Below are positions 1 through 8,897 of a stretch of 64,000 bases of DNA, piece by piece; position 1 is the stretch's first letter, and each line of letters begins with the position of its first letter. Under the pieces are notes generated by a model. It was not told the DNA's origin, ran no database searches, and worked only from the letters and a program-made list of their open reading frames with translations. This DNA comes from an uncultured Psychroserpens sp. (GTDB lineage Bacteria; Bacteroidota; Bacteroidia; Flavobacteriales; Flavobacteriaceae), in contig NZ_CANLNS010000004.1 in NCBI RefSeq assembly GCF_947492715.1, positions 248,001-312,000 of the forward strand, written 5' to 3'. Both the position numbers and the translations under genes were made by a program.

Positions 1-1271
1 ACAAAGTGTTTATTTCAAAAATCATAAACGATTTAAAGGACATAAGCGAGCCAGGTAGAAAAGACATTCTTTCTGCAGCTAGAAAAACATTACGTTATCT
101 TGTTGGTGAAACATCTACTGAAAAAGTGGCGCTTCAAAATTGGATCAATGCTTATATCGAAACTGTACAACCAAAATATAGTTCACACTTATATAGTGAA
201 TCCAAAAAATCTGTTTTAAATGCTTCGGAAATCGAACCAACCTATTCGGACGATTCAGAGTTAGTTGATGCGCGCTTAATCTTGAGAGATAATTTCGATG
301 CCATTTTCAATACTTATCCTGAAGCCTTAATCTTTGGAGAAGATTCTGGAAATATTGGTGATGTTAATCAGGGTCTTGAAGGTTTACAAGAGAAATATGG
401 CGAATTGCGAGTGGCAGATGCTGGAATTAGAGAAGCCACCATACTTGGACAAGGTATAGGAATGGCTATGAGAGGATTAAGACCAATTGCCGAAATTCAA
501 TATCTAGACTATATTCTGTACGCTCTCCAGATTATGAGTGATGACTTAGCAACTTTACAATATAGAACAAAAGGAAAACAAAAAGCACCGCTAATTGTTA
601 GAACTCGAGGCCATAGATTAGAAGGAATTTGGCATTCTGGTTCTCAATTGGGAGGTATTATTAACCTGGTTAGAGGAATTCATGTCCTAGTACCACGAAA
701 CATGACAAAAGCTGCAGGTTTTTATAACACGCTTTTAGGATGTGACGAACCAGCACTAATCATCGAGTGTTTGAATGGGTACCGTTTAAAAGAAAAAATG
801 CCATCTAACATAGGTGAATTCAAAACGCCAATTGGTGTAGTAGAAACGATTAAAGAAGGAACAGATATTACATTAGTATCGTATGGTTCTACCCTAAGAA
901 TTGTTGAGCAAACTGCAAAAGAACTATTGGAAGTTGGTATAGACGCCGAAGTTATTGATATACAATCATTGTTGCCATTTGATATTAATCACGACATTGT
1001 AAAAAGCGTTGCTAAAACAAATCGTTTAATGGTCATCGACGAGGACGTTCCTGGAGGAGCTTCTGCCTATATCTTGAACGAAATCGTAAATACTCAAAAT
1101 GCTTTTCAATATTTAGATAGTCAACCAAAAACATTAGCAGCACAATCACATCGTCCTGCATATGGTACTGATGGGGACTATTTCTCAAAACCTTCAGCAG
1201 AAGATATTTTTGAAGCCGTTTATGGAGTGATGCATGAAGTAAATCCAACTGATTTTCCTGAATTGCGATAA
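1..1271 (+). CDS. 2-oxoacid dehydrogenase E1 component, beta-type C-terminal part (5' truncated)
   Basis: The C-terminal ~420 residues of a thiamine-diphosphate E1 component of a pyruvate or branched-chain 2-oxoacid dehydrogenase complex. The reading frame is open to the window edge, so the N-terminal (alpha-like) half lies outside. Visible beta-subunit hallmarks are the transketolase-like pyrimidine-binding block with EDSGNIGDVNQG, then RVADAGIREATILGQGIGMA, and a C-terminal transketolase domain containing VSYGSTL and IDIQSLLPFD. About 85 residues precede this block, which suits an alpha/beta fused E1, the common flavobacterial form. The substrate cannot be fixed from this half. The apparent GTG start at position 6 is only the first start-like codon inside the gene. 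Confidence 0.88.
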   Translation, partial: KVFISKIINDLKDISEPGRKDILSAARKTLRYLVGETSTEKVALQNWINAYIETVQPKYSSHLYSESKKSVLNASEIEPTYSDDSELVDARLILRDNFDAIFNTYPEALIFGEDSGNIGDVNQGLEGLQEKYGELRVADAGIREATILGQGIGMAMRGLRPIAEIQYLDYILYALQIMSDDLATLQYRTKGKQKAPLIVRTRGHRLEGIWHSGSQLGGIINLVRGIHVLVPRNMTKAAGFYNTLLGCDEPALIIECLNGYRLKEKMPSNIGEFKTPIGVVETIKEGTDITLVSYGSTLRIVEQTAKELLEVGIDAEVIDIQSLLPFDINHDIVKSVAKTNRLMVIDEDVPGGASAYILNEIVNTQNAFQYLDSQPKTLAAQSHRPAYGTDGDYFSKPSAEDIFEAVYGVMHEVNPTDFPELR

Positions 1272-1341
1272 TATAGGGTAATAAATTAGAGTCTTGATTA
1301 AACCTTTTCATCTAAAAAAGGTCTAATATCAAAACTAATTT

Positions 1342-2517
1342 ATGCGAACAGTACTCCTACTTATAATTTGCTTATGCCTATTGTCATGTAGCAATGATGA
1401 TAATTTGGTATCCATTACAGAAAACGACGTTTTAAATTTTTCGGATATCTTATCCATAGATTTTGAAAATTTACCAAACTACAGCAACCAAGTTATTCCG
1501 TCTTATATCACAAAAGACAATACCACGTTCGGTTCTAATATTACAGATGAAGCTGCAACTCTAGGTCGCGTATTATTTTATGATAAACAACTATCTTCAA
1601 ATAATACAGTCTCTTGTGCTAGTTGCCATAAACAAGAATTTGCATTTAGTGATAATCTACAAGTGAGTAATGGTGTAAATGGGGTCACAGGAAGGCATTC
1701 TATGCGTTTGGTAAATGCCCGATTTTCGGATGAAACCCGATTCTTTTGGGATGAGCGCGCAGAAACTTTAGAAGTGCAATCAACAATGCCAATTCAAGAT
1801 CATGTAGAAATGGGTTTTAGTGGTGAAAATGGAGACTTAAATTTTGGTGATCTTATTAGCAGACTAGAAAGCACCAATTACTACCCTGCCCTATTCAATT
1901 TGGCCTTTGGTGATACGACAATATCAGAAGATAAAATCCAACTGGCTCTAGCACAATTCATTCGAAGTATTCAATCATTTGATAGCAGGTTTGATGAAGG
2001 CAGATCTTTGGTTAATAATAATGGAACTCCATTTCCCAATTACACGCAACAAGAAAATTTAGGTAAACAGTTGTTTATGCAAGCTCCAGTTTTTAATAAT
2101 CAAAGCCAAAGAATTGATGGCGGTATTGGTTGTGCAGGATGCCACCAAGCTCCAGAGTTTAGCATTGACCCAAACTCACTTAACAATGGCGTAATTGGTT
2201 CTGCCGATAATTCTGGTGCAGATGTATTAGTAACACGTTCTCCTAGTTTGAGAGATGTGGTAAAATCTAACGGCACAGCAAACGGACAATTTATGCATAT
2301 TGGAGTAAGTAGTAACCTAGTTACTGTTCTTAATCATTACGATAACATTAATTTGGCAGGAAATAACAACCTAGATCCTAGATTAAGACCTAACGGAATA
2401 GGCCAACAACTGAACTTAACTCAAGATGAACGTGATGCCGTAATTGCATTCATTCAAACATTGGCAGGTAGTGACATTTACACTAACAACAAATGGAGTA
2501 ATCCGTTTAATGATTGA
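1342..2517 (+). CDS. Di-haem cytochrome c peroxidase (MauG/CcpA family), lipoprotein
   Basis: A 391-residue exported enzyme of the bacterial di-haem peroxidase family, which reduces hydrogen peroxide with electrons from cytochrome c. Two CxxCH haem-binding motifs are visible: CASCH near residues 92-96 and CAGCH near 264-268, each followed by aromatic residues as in the family. The N-terminus is a lipoprotein signal (LLSC, Cys16), followed by SNDD, so it should be anchored in a membrane facing the periplasm or surface. The start is the ATG directly ahead of the signal peptide. It lies 70 bases after the E1 gene with only a weak inverted repeat between, so it may have its own promoter. Confidence 0.93.
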   Translation: MRTVLLLIICLCLLSCSNDDNLVSITENDVLNFSDILSIDFENLPNYSNQVIPSYITKDNTTFGSNITDEAATLGRVLFYDKQLSSNNTVSCASCHKQEFAFSDNLQVSNGVNGVTGRHSMRLVNARFSDETRFFWDERAETLEVQSTMPIQDHVEMGFSGENGDLNFGDLISRLESTNYYPALFNLAFGDTTISEDKIQLALAQFIRSIQSFDSRFDEGRSLVNNNGTPFPNYTQQENLGKQLFMQAPVFNNQSQRIDGGIGCAGCHQAPEFSIDPNSLNNGVIGSADNSGADVLVTRSPSLRDVVKSNGTANGQFMHIGVSSNLVTVLNHYDNINLAGNNNLDPRLRPNGIGQQLNLTQDERDAVIAFIQTLAGSDIYTNNKWSNPFND

Positions 2518-2648
2518 TGCTAATAGAGCCTCTGAGTCCTTAAATTCTATTATGGTCCTAAAAACAGTTTGAAACTCTAGGAAAAACATGTTTAAAATTC
2601 ATTGCACTCGTAATGGATTTTTTATATTTATACGAAAGAGACTAACCT

Positions 2649-4253
2649 ATGCTTTCAAAACAAAATAAAGAACAACTAAGAGGTACAATTTTCAGACATC
2701 TTGATGGTATTGCAACTGCAACTTCGGCATTTGCACTCAATAAAAAAGGTGTTCTAGATTATATCATTCAACATAAAAAAGTGCAACTTAGCACGCTCAC
2801 ATCAGCATTTAATGCGAACGAAGGATATCTAAACGTGGCTCTACGGATTTTAGCCTCACAAGGTTGGTTAACACAACATTTAAGCATTGAAAAAAATGAA
2901 GTCTTTTTTGAAACAAACGATCTAAGTGAACAGGCTTTTAAATATGTTCCATTATATGAAGAGGCCGTTAATTTACTTCACTACTCTGTTAGATTCCCGG
3001 AAGAACGTATAGGACCAGATGCCTTTAGCGCCTTAGAAAAAGTATTTCAGTCGTTCGAGCGTCAATTCGGAATTAATAGTCCCAGTGAAACTTCAGTAGA
3101 ACATCAAATTTTAAAGCACATTGAAGGCTGCATTGTAGGTCCAATTATTGTACTCTTAGGTGTTAATGGACTATTTCATAAATATTTTATGGAAGCATCA
3201 TTTACTGCCGAAGAATACCATAAAGACCCCGAAAGTTTTAAAAAAATACTCGATTTTTTTGCGCACTTAGGATGGTTCAATAAAAAAAAGAACACCTACC
3301 AATTTACAGACGAAGGTTTATTCTTTGCAAAACGAGCTAGTGCTTATGGTGTTACTGTTTCATATTTACCAACATTTATCCATTTGGATGATCTTATCTT
3401 CGGAAATGCAAACATCTTGAAAACCGAATCTCCAGATGATACCGAAAAACACGTTCATCGCGAAATGAATGTTTGGGGAAGCGGCGGAGCACACTCTACC
3501 TATTTTAAAGTTATTGATAGCGTCATTATTAAACTTTTTAATAAACCAATTGATGAACAACCGAAGGGTATTTTGGATATGGGCTGTGGCAATGGAGCAT
3601 TTATTCAGCATATATTTGATGTTATAGAATATCAAACATTAAGAGGAAAAATGCTGGATGAGCACCCATTACTTTTAGTTGGTGCAGATTTTAATCAGGC
3701 CGCTTTAAAAGTAACTCGTGCTAACTTGATAAAAGCCGATATCTGGGCAAAGGTAATTTGGGGCGATATTGGAAGACCTGATATATTAGCTAAAGATTTA
3801 AAAGAAGATTATAACATTGAACTTAGAGACTTACTTAATGTTAGGACATTCTTGGATCATAATCGTATTTGGGAAGCACCAAAACATTCAACAAGTCGTG
3901 TAAGCAATTCAACAGGAGCCTATGCTACTTCAGGCCAAAGAATACCTAATAACTTGGTTGAAGATTCGTTATTAGAGCATCTCAATAAATGGAAACCTTA
4001 TGTGGAACGTTTCGGTTTATTAATGATTGAATTACATACAGTAAAACCTGATCTTGTAGCAAGTCATATTGGAAAAACTGCAGCAACAGCATATGATGCA
4101 ACGCATGGTTATAGCGACCAATATATTCTTGAAGTTGATGTATTCAATCGAGTTGCTAAAGAGGCTGGTTTATATCCTGATGAAAATTATGCTTCAAAAT
4201 TCCCAAACAATGAACTGGCTACTGTAAGTGTCAATCTATTAAAAGGTAATTAA
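2649..4253 (+). CDS. Large class I SAM-dependent methyltransferase with two winged-helix-like segments
   Basis: A 534-residue cytoplasmic protein. Residues ~25-80 and ~170-225 each read like a winged-helix/dimerisation unit, both ending in a short LGWF/SQGWL-type strand. SAM-binding motif I, ILDMGCGNGAF, is at ~308-318, followed by VGADFNQAAL, the usual acidic end of strand 2, and GDIGRPD. A segment with RTFLDHNRIW near residue 400 recalls polyketide C-methyltransferases of the AprA type, where a metal helps catalysis; that resemblance is from memory and tentative. The protein is much longer than a usual small-molecule methyltransferase. It is followed after 16 bases by a DoxX and then a DUF202 membrane protein, probably as one transcript. 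The substrate is unknown. Confidence 0.7.
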   Translation: MLSKQNKEQLRGTIFRHLDGIATATSAFALNKKGVLDYIIQHKKVQLSTLTSAFNANEGYLNVALRILASQGWLTQHLSIEKNEVFFETNDLSEQAFKYVPLYEEAVNLLHYSVRFPEERIGPDAFSALEKVFQSFERQFGINSPSETSVEHQILKHIEGCIVGPIIVLLGVNGLFHKYFMEASFTAEEYHKDPESFKKILDFFAHLGWFNKKKNTYQFTDEGLFFAKRASAYGVTVSYLPTFIHLDDLIFGNANILKTESPDDTEKHVHREMNVWGSGGAHSTYFKVIDSVIIKLFNKPIDEQPKGILDMGCGNGAFIQHIFDVIEYQTLRGKMLDEHPLLLVGADFNQAALKVTRANLIKADIWAKVIWGDIGRPDILAKDLKEDYNIELRDLLNVRTFLDHNRIWEAPKHSTSRVSNSTGAYATSGQRIPNNLVEDSLLEHLNKWKPYVERFGLLMIELHTVKPDLVASHIGKTAATAYDATHGYSDQYILEVDVFNRVAKEAGLYPDENYASKFPNNELATVSVNLLKGN

Positions 4254-4269
4254 CCAAACCATTATAACT

Positions 4270-4647
4270 ATGAAAAAAAATTATACAGATTTAGCTTTAC
4301 TATTGTTAAGACTAGGTTTTGGTGGATTTATGCTAACTCATGGTATTCCAAAATTGAAAATGCTCTCTGATCCCTCTGGTTTTCCAGATCCATTACATTT
4401 GGGATCTACAATATCCTTAATTTTATGTCTTATTGGTGAAGTTATTGCGCCTATTCTAATTATTGTAGGTTATAAAACAAAATTGGCAGCCATACCAGCT
4501 GCGCTAACCATGCTGATAGCCGCCTTTATCGTTCATGGTAAAGATGATTTAGCAACTAAAGAACTTGCTATACTTTACATGGTAGCATTTCTGGTTTTAT
4601 TTTTAGCAGGTTCTGGTAAACACGCTTTAGACGGATTAAGAAAATAA
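4270..4647 (+). CDS. DoxX family membrane protein
   Basis: A 125-residue protein with four predicted membrane helices and the DoxX signature near its start, LLLLRLGFGGFMLTHGIPKL (residues ~9-28), followed by a helix with IGEVIAPILIIVGY. Family members sit in the inner membrane; some act with thiosulfate:quinone oxidoreductase, most have no assigned role. It lies 16 bases after the methyltransferase and its stop codon shares a base with the next start, so the three are likely cotranscribed. No residue identifies a substrate. Confidence 0.85.
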   Translation: MKKNYTDLALLLLRLGFGGFMLTHGIPKLKMLSDPSGFPDPLHLGSTISLILCLIGEVIAPILIIVGYKTKLAAIPAALTMLIAAFIVHGKDDLATKELAILYMVAFLVLFLAGSGKHALDGLRK

Positions 4648-4910
4648 TGGAAGAAAACAAAACACTTGTCACGCGCGATTGGTTAGCTATAGAACGTACC
4701 AAACTCGCCAACGAACGTACTTTTCTTGCCTACTTTAGAACATTCCTCGTTTTTTTGGGAACCGGAGTTACTATTCTAAAACTTAAGTTTTTTTCAGACT
4801 TAAGGTCGTATGGCGTTATATTAATAATTGTGTCTGCCATTCTATTGTTCATAGGAATCTATAGATTATTTAAGGTTAGAAGAACTATTAGAAAGCATTA
4901 TAACTTATAA
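4647..4910 (+). CDS. DUF202 (YidH-type) small membrane protein
   Basis: An 87-residue protein with the DUF202 hallmark LAIERTKLANERTFLAYFRT in the N-terminal helix, then two membrane helices. DUF202 proteins are small inner-membrane proteins of unknown function. The ATG overlaps the DoxX stop (TAATG), implying translational coupling. Confidence 0.88.
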   Translation: MEENKTLVTRDWLAIERTKLANERTFLAYFRTFLVFLGTGVTILKLKFFSDLRSYGVILIIVSAILLFIGIYRLFKVRRTIRKHYNL

Positions 4911-4958
4911 TAGATTTTGTAAAAAACTCATTACTATATCATTGTGGCGTAATTATTG

Positions 4959-4996
4959 TATTTTCGTCTGCTGTATCTTCTGAACACTTCAGAAGA
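4959..4996 (+). promoter_or_regulatory. Probable promoter -7 element and 5' leader hairpin ahead of the 481-residue exported protein
   Basis: TATTTTCG at 4959-4966 differs from the Bacteroidota -7 element TAnnTTTG at one position. Immediately downstream, TCTTCTGAA (4976-4984) and TTCAGAAGA (4988-4996) form a perfect 9-bp stem with the 3-base loop CAC. No T-run follows, so it is not a terminator. If transcription starts near 4972, the mRNA would begin with this hairpin, 15 bases before the ATG at 5011. Confidence 0.4.
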
Positions 4997-5010
4997 CACT
5001 ACTTAAATCA

Positions 5011-6456
5011 ATGAATTCTATTATGAAAAAAATTATCCTAATGGCCTTAATGGTCATCCCTATGGTAACTTATGCTCAAAAAATTAAAGTCAAAAAAGGG
5101 GTTGTCACTTTTGATGGCAAAGAAGTCGCTAAAGTAAATACAGAACTACGCGACAATTATTTATTTTCAACACTTTCTGGAGAGAAGGCCTTTGATGTTG
5201 TTTTTAAAGGATTATCTGCCTCTAATACAGAAGGATTTCAATGGCTAGAATTAACTTCTGCCAGTGGGCAAAAAACCGAAATTCCTTATGAGGTTTTAAT
5301 GACTTCTTTTAGCTCTACCAAACTCATTATTAAGCTCCTTAGTGCCAAATACGGCTTGATTACTTCAAACGGAATTGACATGGCACAAGTAGACGATTTT
5401 TTTGCACAGGAGCGTGAAGTTCTTAGCGATAAATACATGAAAAATGTGGTCTCAGCAAAGGCAGATCAAGCCGAACGCAAAGCCAAAATTGGACGATATA
5501 ACGCTTTTGTAAAAGACGATGGAACCATTGTTTTTGGAGGTTCAACAGGTTCGAAAATCATGGGACGTGTGTCTTATGGAAACAATACTTACAGCGTAAT
5601 TGACTTAGATGGCATAACCGTTGGAACAGCAAAAGGGTGTTCAACGTGTACAACCGTAAAAGCTAAAACATTTACGGATGAAGAGTTTGAGTTTGATTAT
5701 GGCTCAAGAACTATGATGACTGGACGTTTTTCGAGATCATTCGGACAAATATTTGTTGAGGAACTCTTGGGAAGAGACTATAAACTTGGTCGTGAGGCTA
5801 AAGCCTATAAAGCACGTTTACATAAAGAAAAAGTAAAAGTTGCTAAAGAAAATAGCGTTAACCTATATGGTGTTCCAGGAACAGTAATTGATGATGATGG
5901 GAAAAAATATACTGGAACGGTTTATATGATTTTTGAAAAACTTCAACTAGATCCTACTCAGCAAGAAAGTGACCTATACGACATGAATTCCATAGATAAA
6001 TTTGGAAAATTTGTAAGCGTTAAATACAAAAATGATAAAGGTAGACCACGTACTAAAAAATTTGCTGCCAGAAATAATATTAAATTTTGTGCTAGCGATG
6101 ATGGTGTAGAGAAGTGCTTTATGGGAATGAAAACCAAAGGAAATGCCCTTAAGAAATTATCTAATGCAGGTAGTTTAGGTTTTGACAACTCATATTTCTA
6201 TGAAATCATCTACGATTCTAATGGCCACATGGTACTGTCAAAACCTGGAGAACCAAATACTTATGTTTTAAAATTTACCGACAAAAAGGTCGGTTTTATG
6301 ATTGATGAACGTAAAAACGAGAAAATCTCTGCAGCTTTGGCTAAATTTATATCCAATTGTAAATCACTTTCAGAAGATTTAAATAACAACGAGTTTGACT
6401 TGAGTAATCTCGAAAACCTTAAAACAATTATTAATGAATATGCAACTTGTAAATAG
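5011..6456 (+). CDS. Exported protein of unknown function (481 aa)
   Basis: I do not recognise a family. There is a clear signal peptide (KKIILMALMVIPMVTYAQ). The mature protein opens with a strand pair around VKKGVVTFDGKEVAKV and is rich in beta-type and charged segments. It contains a CSTC motif near residue 211 and further cysteines around FCASDDGVEKCF, which could form disulfides. The start could be this ATG or an in-frame ATG at 5023 (MKKII); both keep the signal peptide. It has its own probable promoter and a strong terminator right after, so it appears to be a single-gene transcript. Confidence 0.75.
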   Translation: MNSIMKKIILMALMVIPMVTYAQKIKVKKGVVTFDGKEVAKVNTELRDNYLFSTLSGEKAFDVVFKGLSASNTEGFQWLELTSASGQKTEIPYEVLMTSFSSTKLIIKLLSAKYGLITSNGIDMAQVDDFFAQEREVLSDKYMKNVVSAKADQAERKAKIGRYNAFVKDDGTIVFGGSTGSKIMGRVSYGNNTYSVIDLDGITVGTAKGCSTCTTVKAKTFTDEEFEFDYGSRTMMTGRFSRSFGQIFVEELLGRDYKLGREAKAYKARLHKEKVKVAKENSVNLYGVPGTVIDDDGKKYTGTVYMIFEKLQLDPTQQESDLYDMNSIDKFGKFVSVKYKNDKGRPRTKKFAARNNIKFCASDDGVEKCFMGMKTKGNALKKLSNAGSLGFDNSYFYEIIYDSNGHMVLSKPGEPNTYVLKFTDKKVGFMIDERKNEKISAALAKFISNCKSLSEDLNNNEFDLSNLENLKTIINEYATCK

Positions 6457-6476
6457 TTGTATGTATTAGATAAACT

Positions 6477-6509
6477 AAAAAAAGGCTACCAAAATGGTAG
6501 CCTTTTTTT
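6477..6509 (+). terminator. Rho-independent terminator
   Basis: AAAGGCTACC (6481-6490), loop AAAAT, and GGTAGCC followed by seven T. A perfect GC-containing stem with a T-run, 20 bases after the stop of the 481-residue exported protein. Confidence 0.92.
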
Positions 6510-6550
6510 AGTATCTTGACCTATCAAACAAATGCGACAAATATTAATTC

Positions 6551-7030
6551 ATGAAAGCTGTTTCCGTTGTCACCATAAGAAAAGAACTTAAATATAAATC
6601 CAACGAGGAATTAGCAGAATTGTGTCTTCGTTTATCACGTTTCAAAAAAGAAAACAAAGAACTCCTCACCTATTTACTCTTTGAATCTGATAGTGAAGAA
6701 GGTTATATTGAAACCGTTAAAGCTGAAATAGACGAACAGTTTGAACTCATAAACACCAACAGCTACTTTTATATCAAGAAAAGTGTTCGTAAAATTTTAC
6801 GAAATACAAAAAAATACATTAGATATTCACTTAATAAAGAAACCGAAGTAGAACTCCTGCTTTACGTTTGCAAAAAATTAAAAACGATGCGTCCTTCCAT
6901 AAAACGAAACACAACGCTTTGTAATATTTATGAACGCAATATGGTTGCGATCAAGAAAAAAATACTTAACCTCCATGAAGACCTTCAGTATGACTATAGC
7001 GTTATGGTTGATGACATTGAAACATTATAA
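6551..7030 (+). CDS. Unknown helical cytoplasmic protein (159 aa)
   Basis: No family recognised. The protein is highly charged (Lys/Glu-rich) and predicted mostly alpha-helical, with no signal peptide or membrane helix. Segments such as KELKYKSNEELAELCLRLSR and YVCKKLKTMR look like amphipathic helices. It is set off from the upstream gene by a strong terminator and is followed one base later by an exported VOC-fold protein, so the two probably share a transcript. Confidence 0.7.
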   Translation: MKAVSVVTIRKELKYKSNEELAELCLRLSRFKKENKELLTYLLFESDSEEGYIETVKAEIDEQFELINTNSYFYIKKSVRKILRNTKKYIRYSLNKETEVELLLYVCKKLKTMRPSIKRNTTLCNIYERNMVAIKKKILNLHEDLQYDYSVMVDDIETL

Positions 7031-7031
7031 A

Positions 7032-7553
7032 ATGATAAATTCAAAACACTTCAAAAATGCATTAGGAATCAAACCTATAAAGCTATTGATTATAACCTTA
7101 GCTATTAGTATTCTCCCAGCATTAAGTCTTGCTCAAGATGATAAAACACCTGTTCTTGAAGCCTACTTTTCTGCCTTAATCGTAAATGACATGGACGTAT
7201 CACTAGCTTGGTATACAGACGTTATCGGGCTAGAAATATTAAATACGCAGGAATCTCCAGACGCAGGTTTTAAACAAGCCAACTTAAAGCTCGGAAATAT
7301 TTTAATTGAACTCATTGAACTCGACAAAGCTCAAGCTGTTGAAGATGCTATTCCCAACTATACTTCGAAAACACGTATTGAAGGTTTTTTTAAAATTGGT
7401 TTTTCTATGAACAATTTCGATGCTTGGATAAAGCACTTAAAATTAAAAAAAGTAGCGTTTCATGGTACGGTTGTAACCAATAAAACATCTGGAAAAAGAA
7501 TGGTCATTGTTAAAGACCCAGACGGAAATCGCATTCAGTTTTTTGAAAAATAA
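7032..7553 (+). CDS. Exported VOC (glyoxalase/bleomycin-resistance fold) protein
   Basis: A 173-residue protein: a signal peptide (LLIITLAISILPALSLAQ), then a vicinal-oxygen-chelate unit. The beta-alpha-beta-beta-beta pattern is visible as YFSALIVNDMDVSLAWYTDVIGLEI and, at the C-terminus, RMVIVKDPDGNRIQFFEK, the standard VOC strand 8 with its metal/ligand-position Glu. VOC proteins are usually cytoplasmic; the secretion signal here is unusual. I chose the ATG at 7032, one base after the previous stop, because starting earlier would add 34 residues inside the upstream gene and bury the signal peptide. The reaction is unknown. Confidence 0.83.
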   Translation: MINSKHFKNALGIKPIKLLIITLAISILPALSLAQDDKTPVLEAYFSALIVNDMDVSLAWYTDVIGLEILNTQESPDAGFKQANLKLGNILIELIELDKAQAVEDAIPNYTSKTRIEGFFKIGFSMNNFDAWIKHLKLKKVAFHGTVVTNKTSGKRMVIVKDPDGNRIQFFEK

Positions 7554-7692
7554 ATGTCGAGTTGCTAAGTCATCTTTTGAATACAAACGTTTCTCTCAAA
7601 CTTAGCATTGAGATAATTAAAAAACTTATTTCTCTTGCAAAACTAACTCTAAACAATTATAATATAAGACGTTAAACTTTTTTAAAGAACAT

Positions 7693-8154
7693 ATGAATCC
7701 GTCACAACCCTCCAGAAGTCCTATTACCTTACCAAGAATTAGAATTGATTTTTCTGATTTAGATTTTTATGGCGAAGAAGTATCAGGCTTAAAATTTGAA
7801 GATAGTCATTTAGAATATAGAAATGGCGCAGACAATGAGTTTCATAAAAAAAGGCTTCTTGGCTTAACACCTTACCTCTATATTTACATAAAAGGAGGCA
7901 CTTTTAAATACACGTTTTCTGAAACTGAAAAGGAGATAATTGACAAAATCCTAAAAGAGGAAAATAAGGCTACACTCAAAATTCAGGTTGATGATCCAGA
8001 ACTTAAATCTTGCCTAGAATGGACAATTCCAAAAACGTTTCCTAAAAAAGTTAAAGGCTTAAAATTTAAAGAAGATACCGGTTTAATAACTATCGAAGAA
8101 TTGATATTTGAACATAAAGGTATGAGTGTGAATGAGTGTCACCAAAAGCCATAG
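7693..8154 (+). CDS. Unknown cytoplasmic protein (153 aa)
   Basis: No family recognised. There is no signal peptide or membrane helix; the composition is Lys/Glu/Asp-rich and suggests alternating strands (RIRIDFSDLDFYGEE, YLYIYIKGGTFKYTF). The start is an ATG preceded by an AT-rich leader. Flanking gaps of about 140 and 90 bases suggest a separate transcript. No role can be inferred from the neighbours. Confidence 0.6.
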   Translation: MNPSQPSRSPITLPRIRIDFSDLDFYGEEVSGLKFEDSHLEYRNGADNEFHKKRLLGLTPYLYIYIKGGTFKYTFSETEKEIIDKILKEENKATLKIQVDDPELKSCLEWTIPKTFPKKVKGLKFKEDTGLITIEELIFEHKGMSVNECHQKP

Positions 8155-8242
8155 TACAATCCTTTTCTTTCTTCATTCAAAATTCTCGCATATTTAGTAT
8201 ATTGCTTAAGTCATAATAATACACTCTAAAACTTAAAATCTT

Positions 8243-8851
8243 ATGTACAAAAACACACTAACCATCTTATGCATATTGGCTTTTAGCCTATGTATCACTG
8301 CTCAAGACAGTAAGGCGCCTTCAATCAAAATTGATATTGAAGTCAATGGAGAAAAATATCAAGTGGAAGATGGTGGATCCATCAAGGTTGACGGAAAAAC
8401 GATTACTGCAAAGACATCGGACTATCTATCATTTGATTTTGGTGCTCTAACCTTTGATTACCCAAAACATTATGCCTATGAATTTGAAAAAGATTTAGGC
8501 TATAGAAACTGGACATTAGATGGTAATGATTTTATATTCATGTATTTTGAATATGAAGAAAATATCGCTCTTAATCTTTTTATTGAAGCCATGGTACAGC
8601 GTTTTGGTGAAGATAATTGTAAAGTATCTGATAAAAATACGCAGCTGGGCAAACTTAGGCTTAAAGGTAAGCGTATAGATATTAGCTTAATTGGTACGCT
8701 TCTAAGTTATGACATCTACGAATTAAACACCAATGATGGAAAAACACATTTCATATCATTTCAAGACACCAAAAATGACGATGGCACTGCATCTACAGAA
8801 TCTAAAGAAATGATGAAAATAATAGACAAAACAGTTAAGATTAAATTGTAA
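8243..8851 (+). CDS. Exported protein of unknown function (202 aa)
   Basis: The signal peptide (LTILCILAFSLCITAQ) is followed by a mature part of about 185 residues with a beta-rich look: SIKIDIEVNGEKYQVEDGGSIKVDG and a central FDFGALTFDYP. No catalytic motif is visible. It lies 46 bases upstream of the Crp/Fnr regulator. A periplasmic or outer-membrane-associated location is inferred from the signal peptide only. Confidence 0.68.
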   Translation: MYKNTLTILCILAFSLCITAQDSKAPSIKIDIEVNGEKYQVEDGGSIKVDGKTITAKTSDYLSFDFGALTFDYPKHYAYEFEKDLGYRNWTLDGNDFIFMYFEYEENIALNLFIEAMVQRFGEDNCKVSDKNTQLGKLRLKGKRIDISLIGTLLSYDIYELNTNDGKTHFISFQDTKNDDGTASTESKEMMKIIDKTVKIKL

Positions 8852-8897
8852 TCAAGTATGCGCCTCAACTTAGAACTTAACTGTGTTTATATAGATT

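Noticed and set aside
1302-1322. Inverted repeat ACCTTTT/AAAAGGT after the E1 gene as a terminator
   Set aside because: The 7-bp stem has only two G-C pairs and no T-run follows on either strand.
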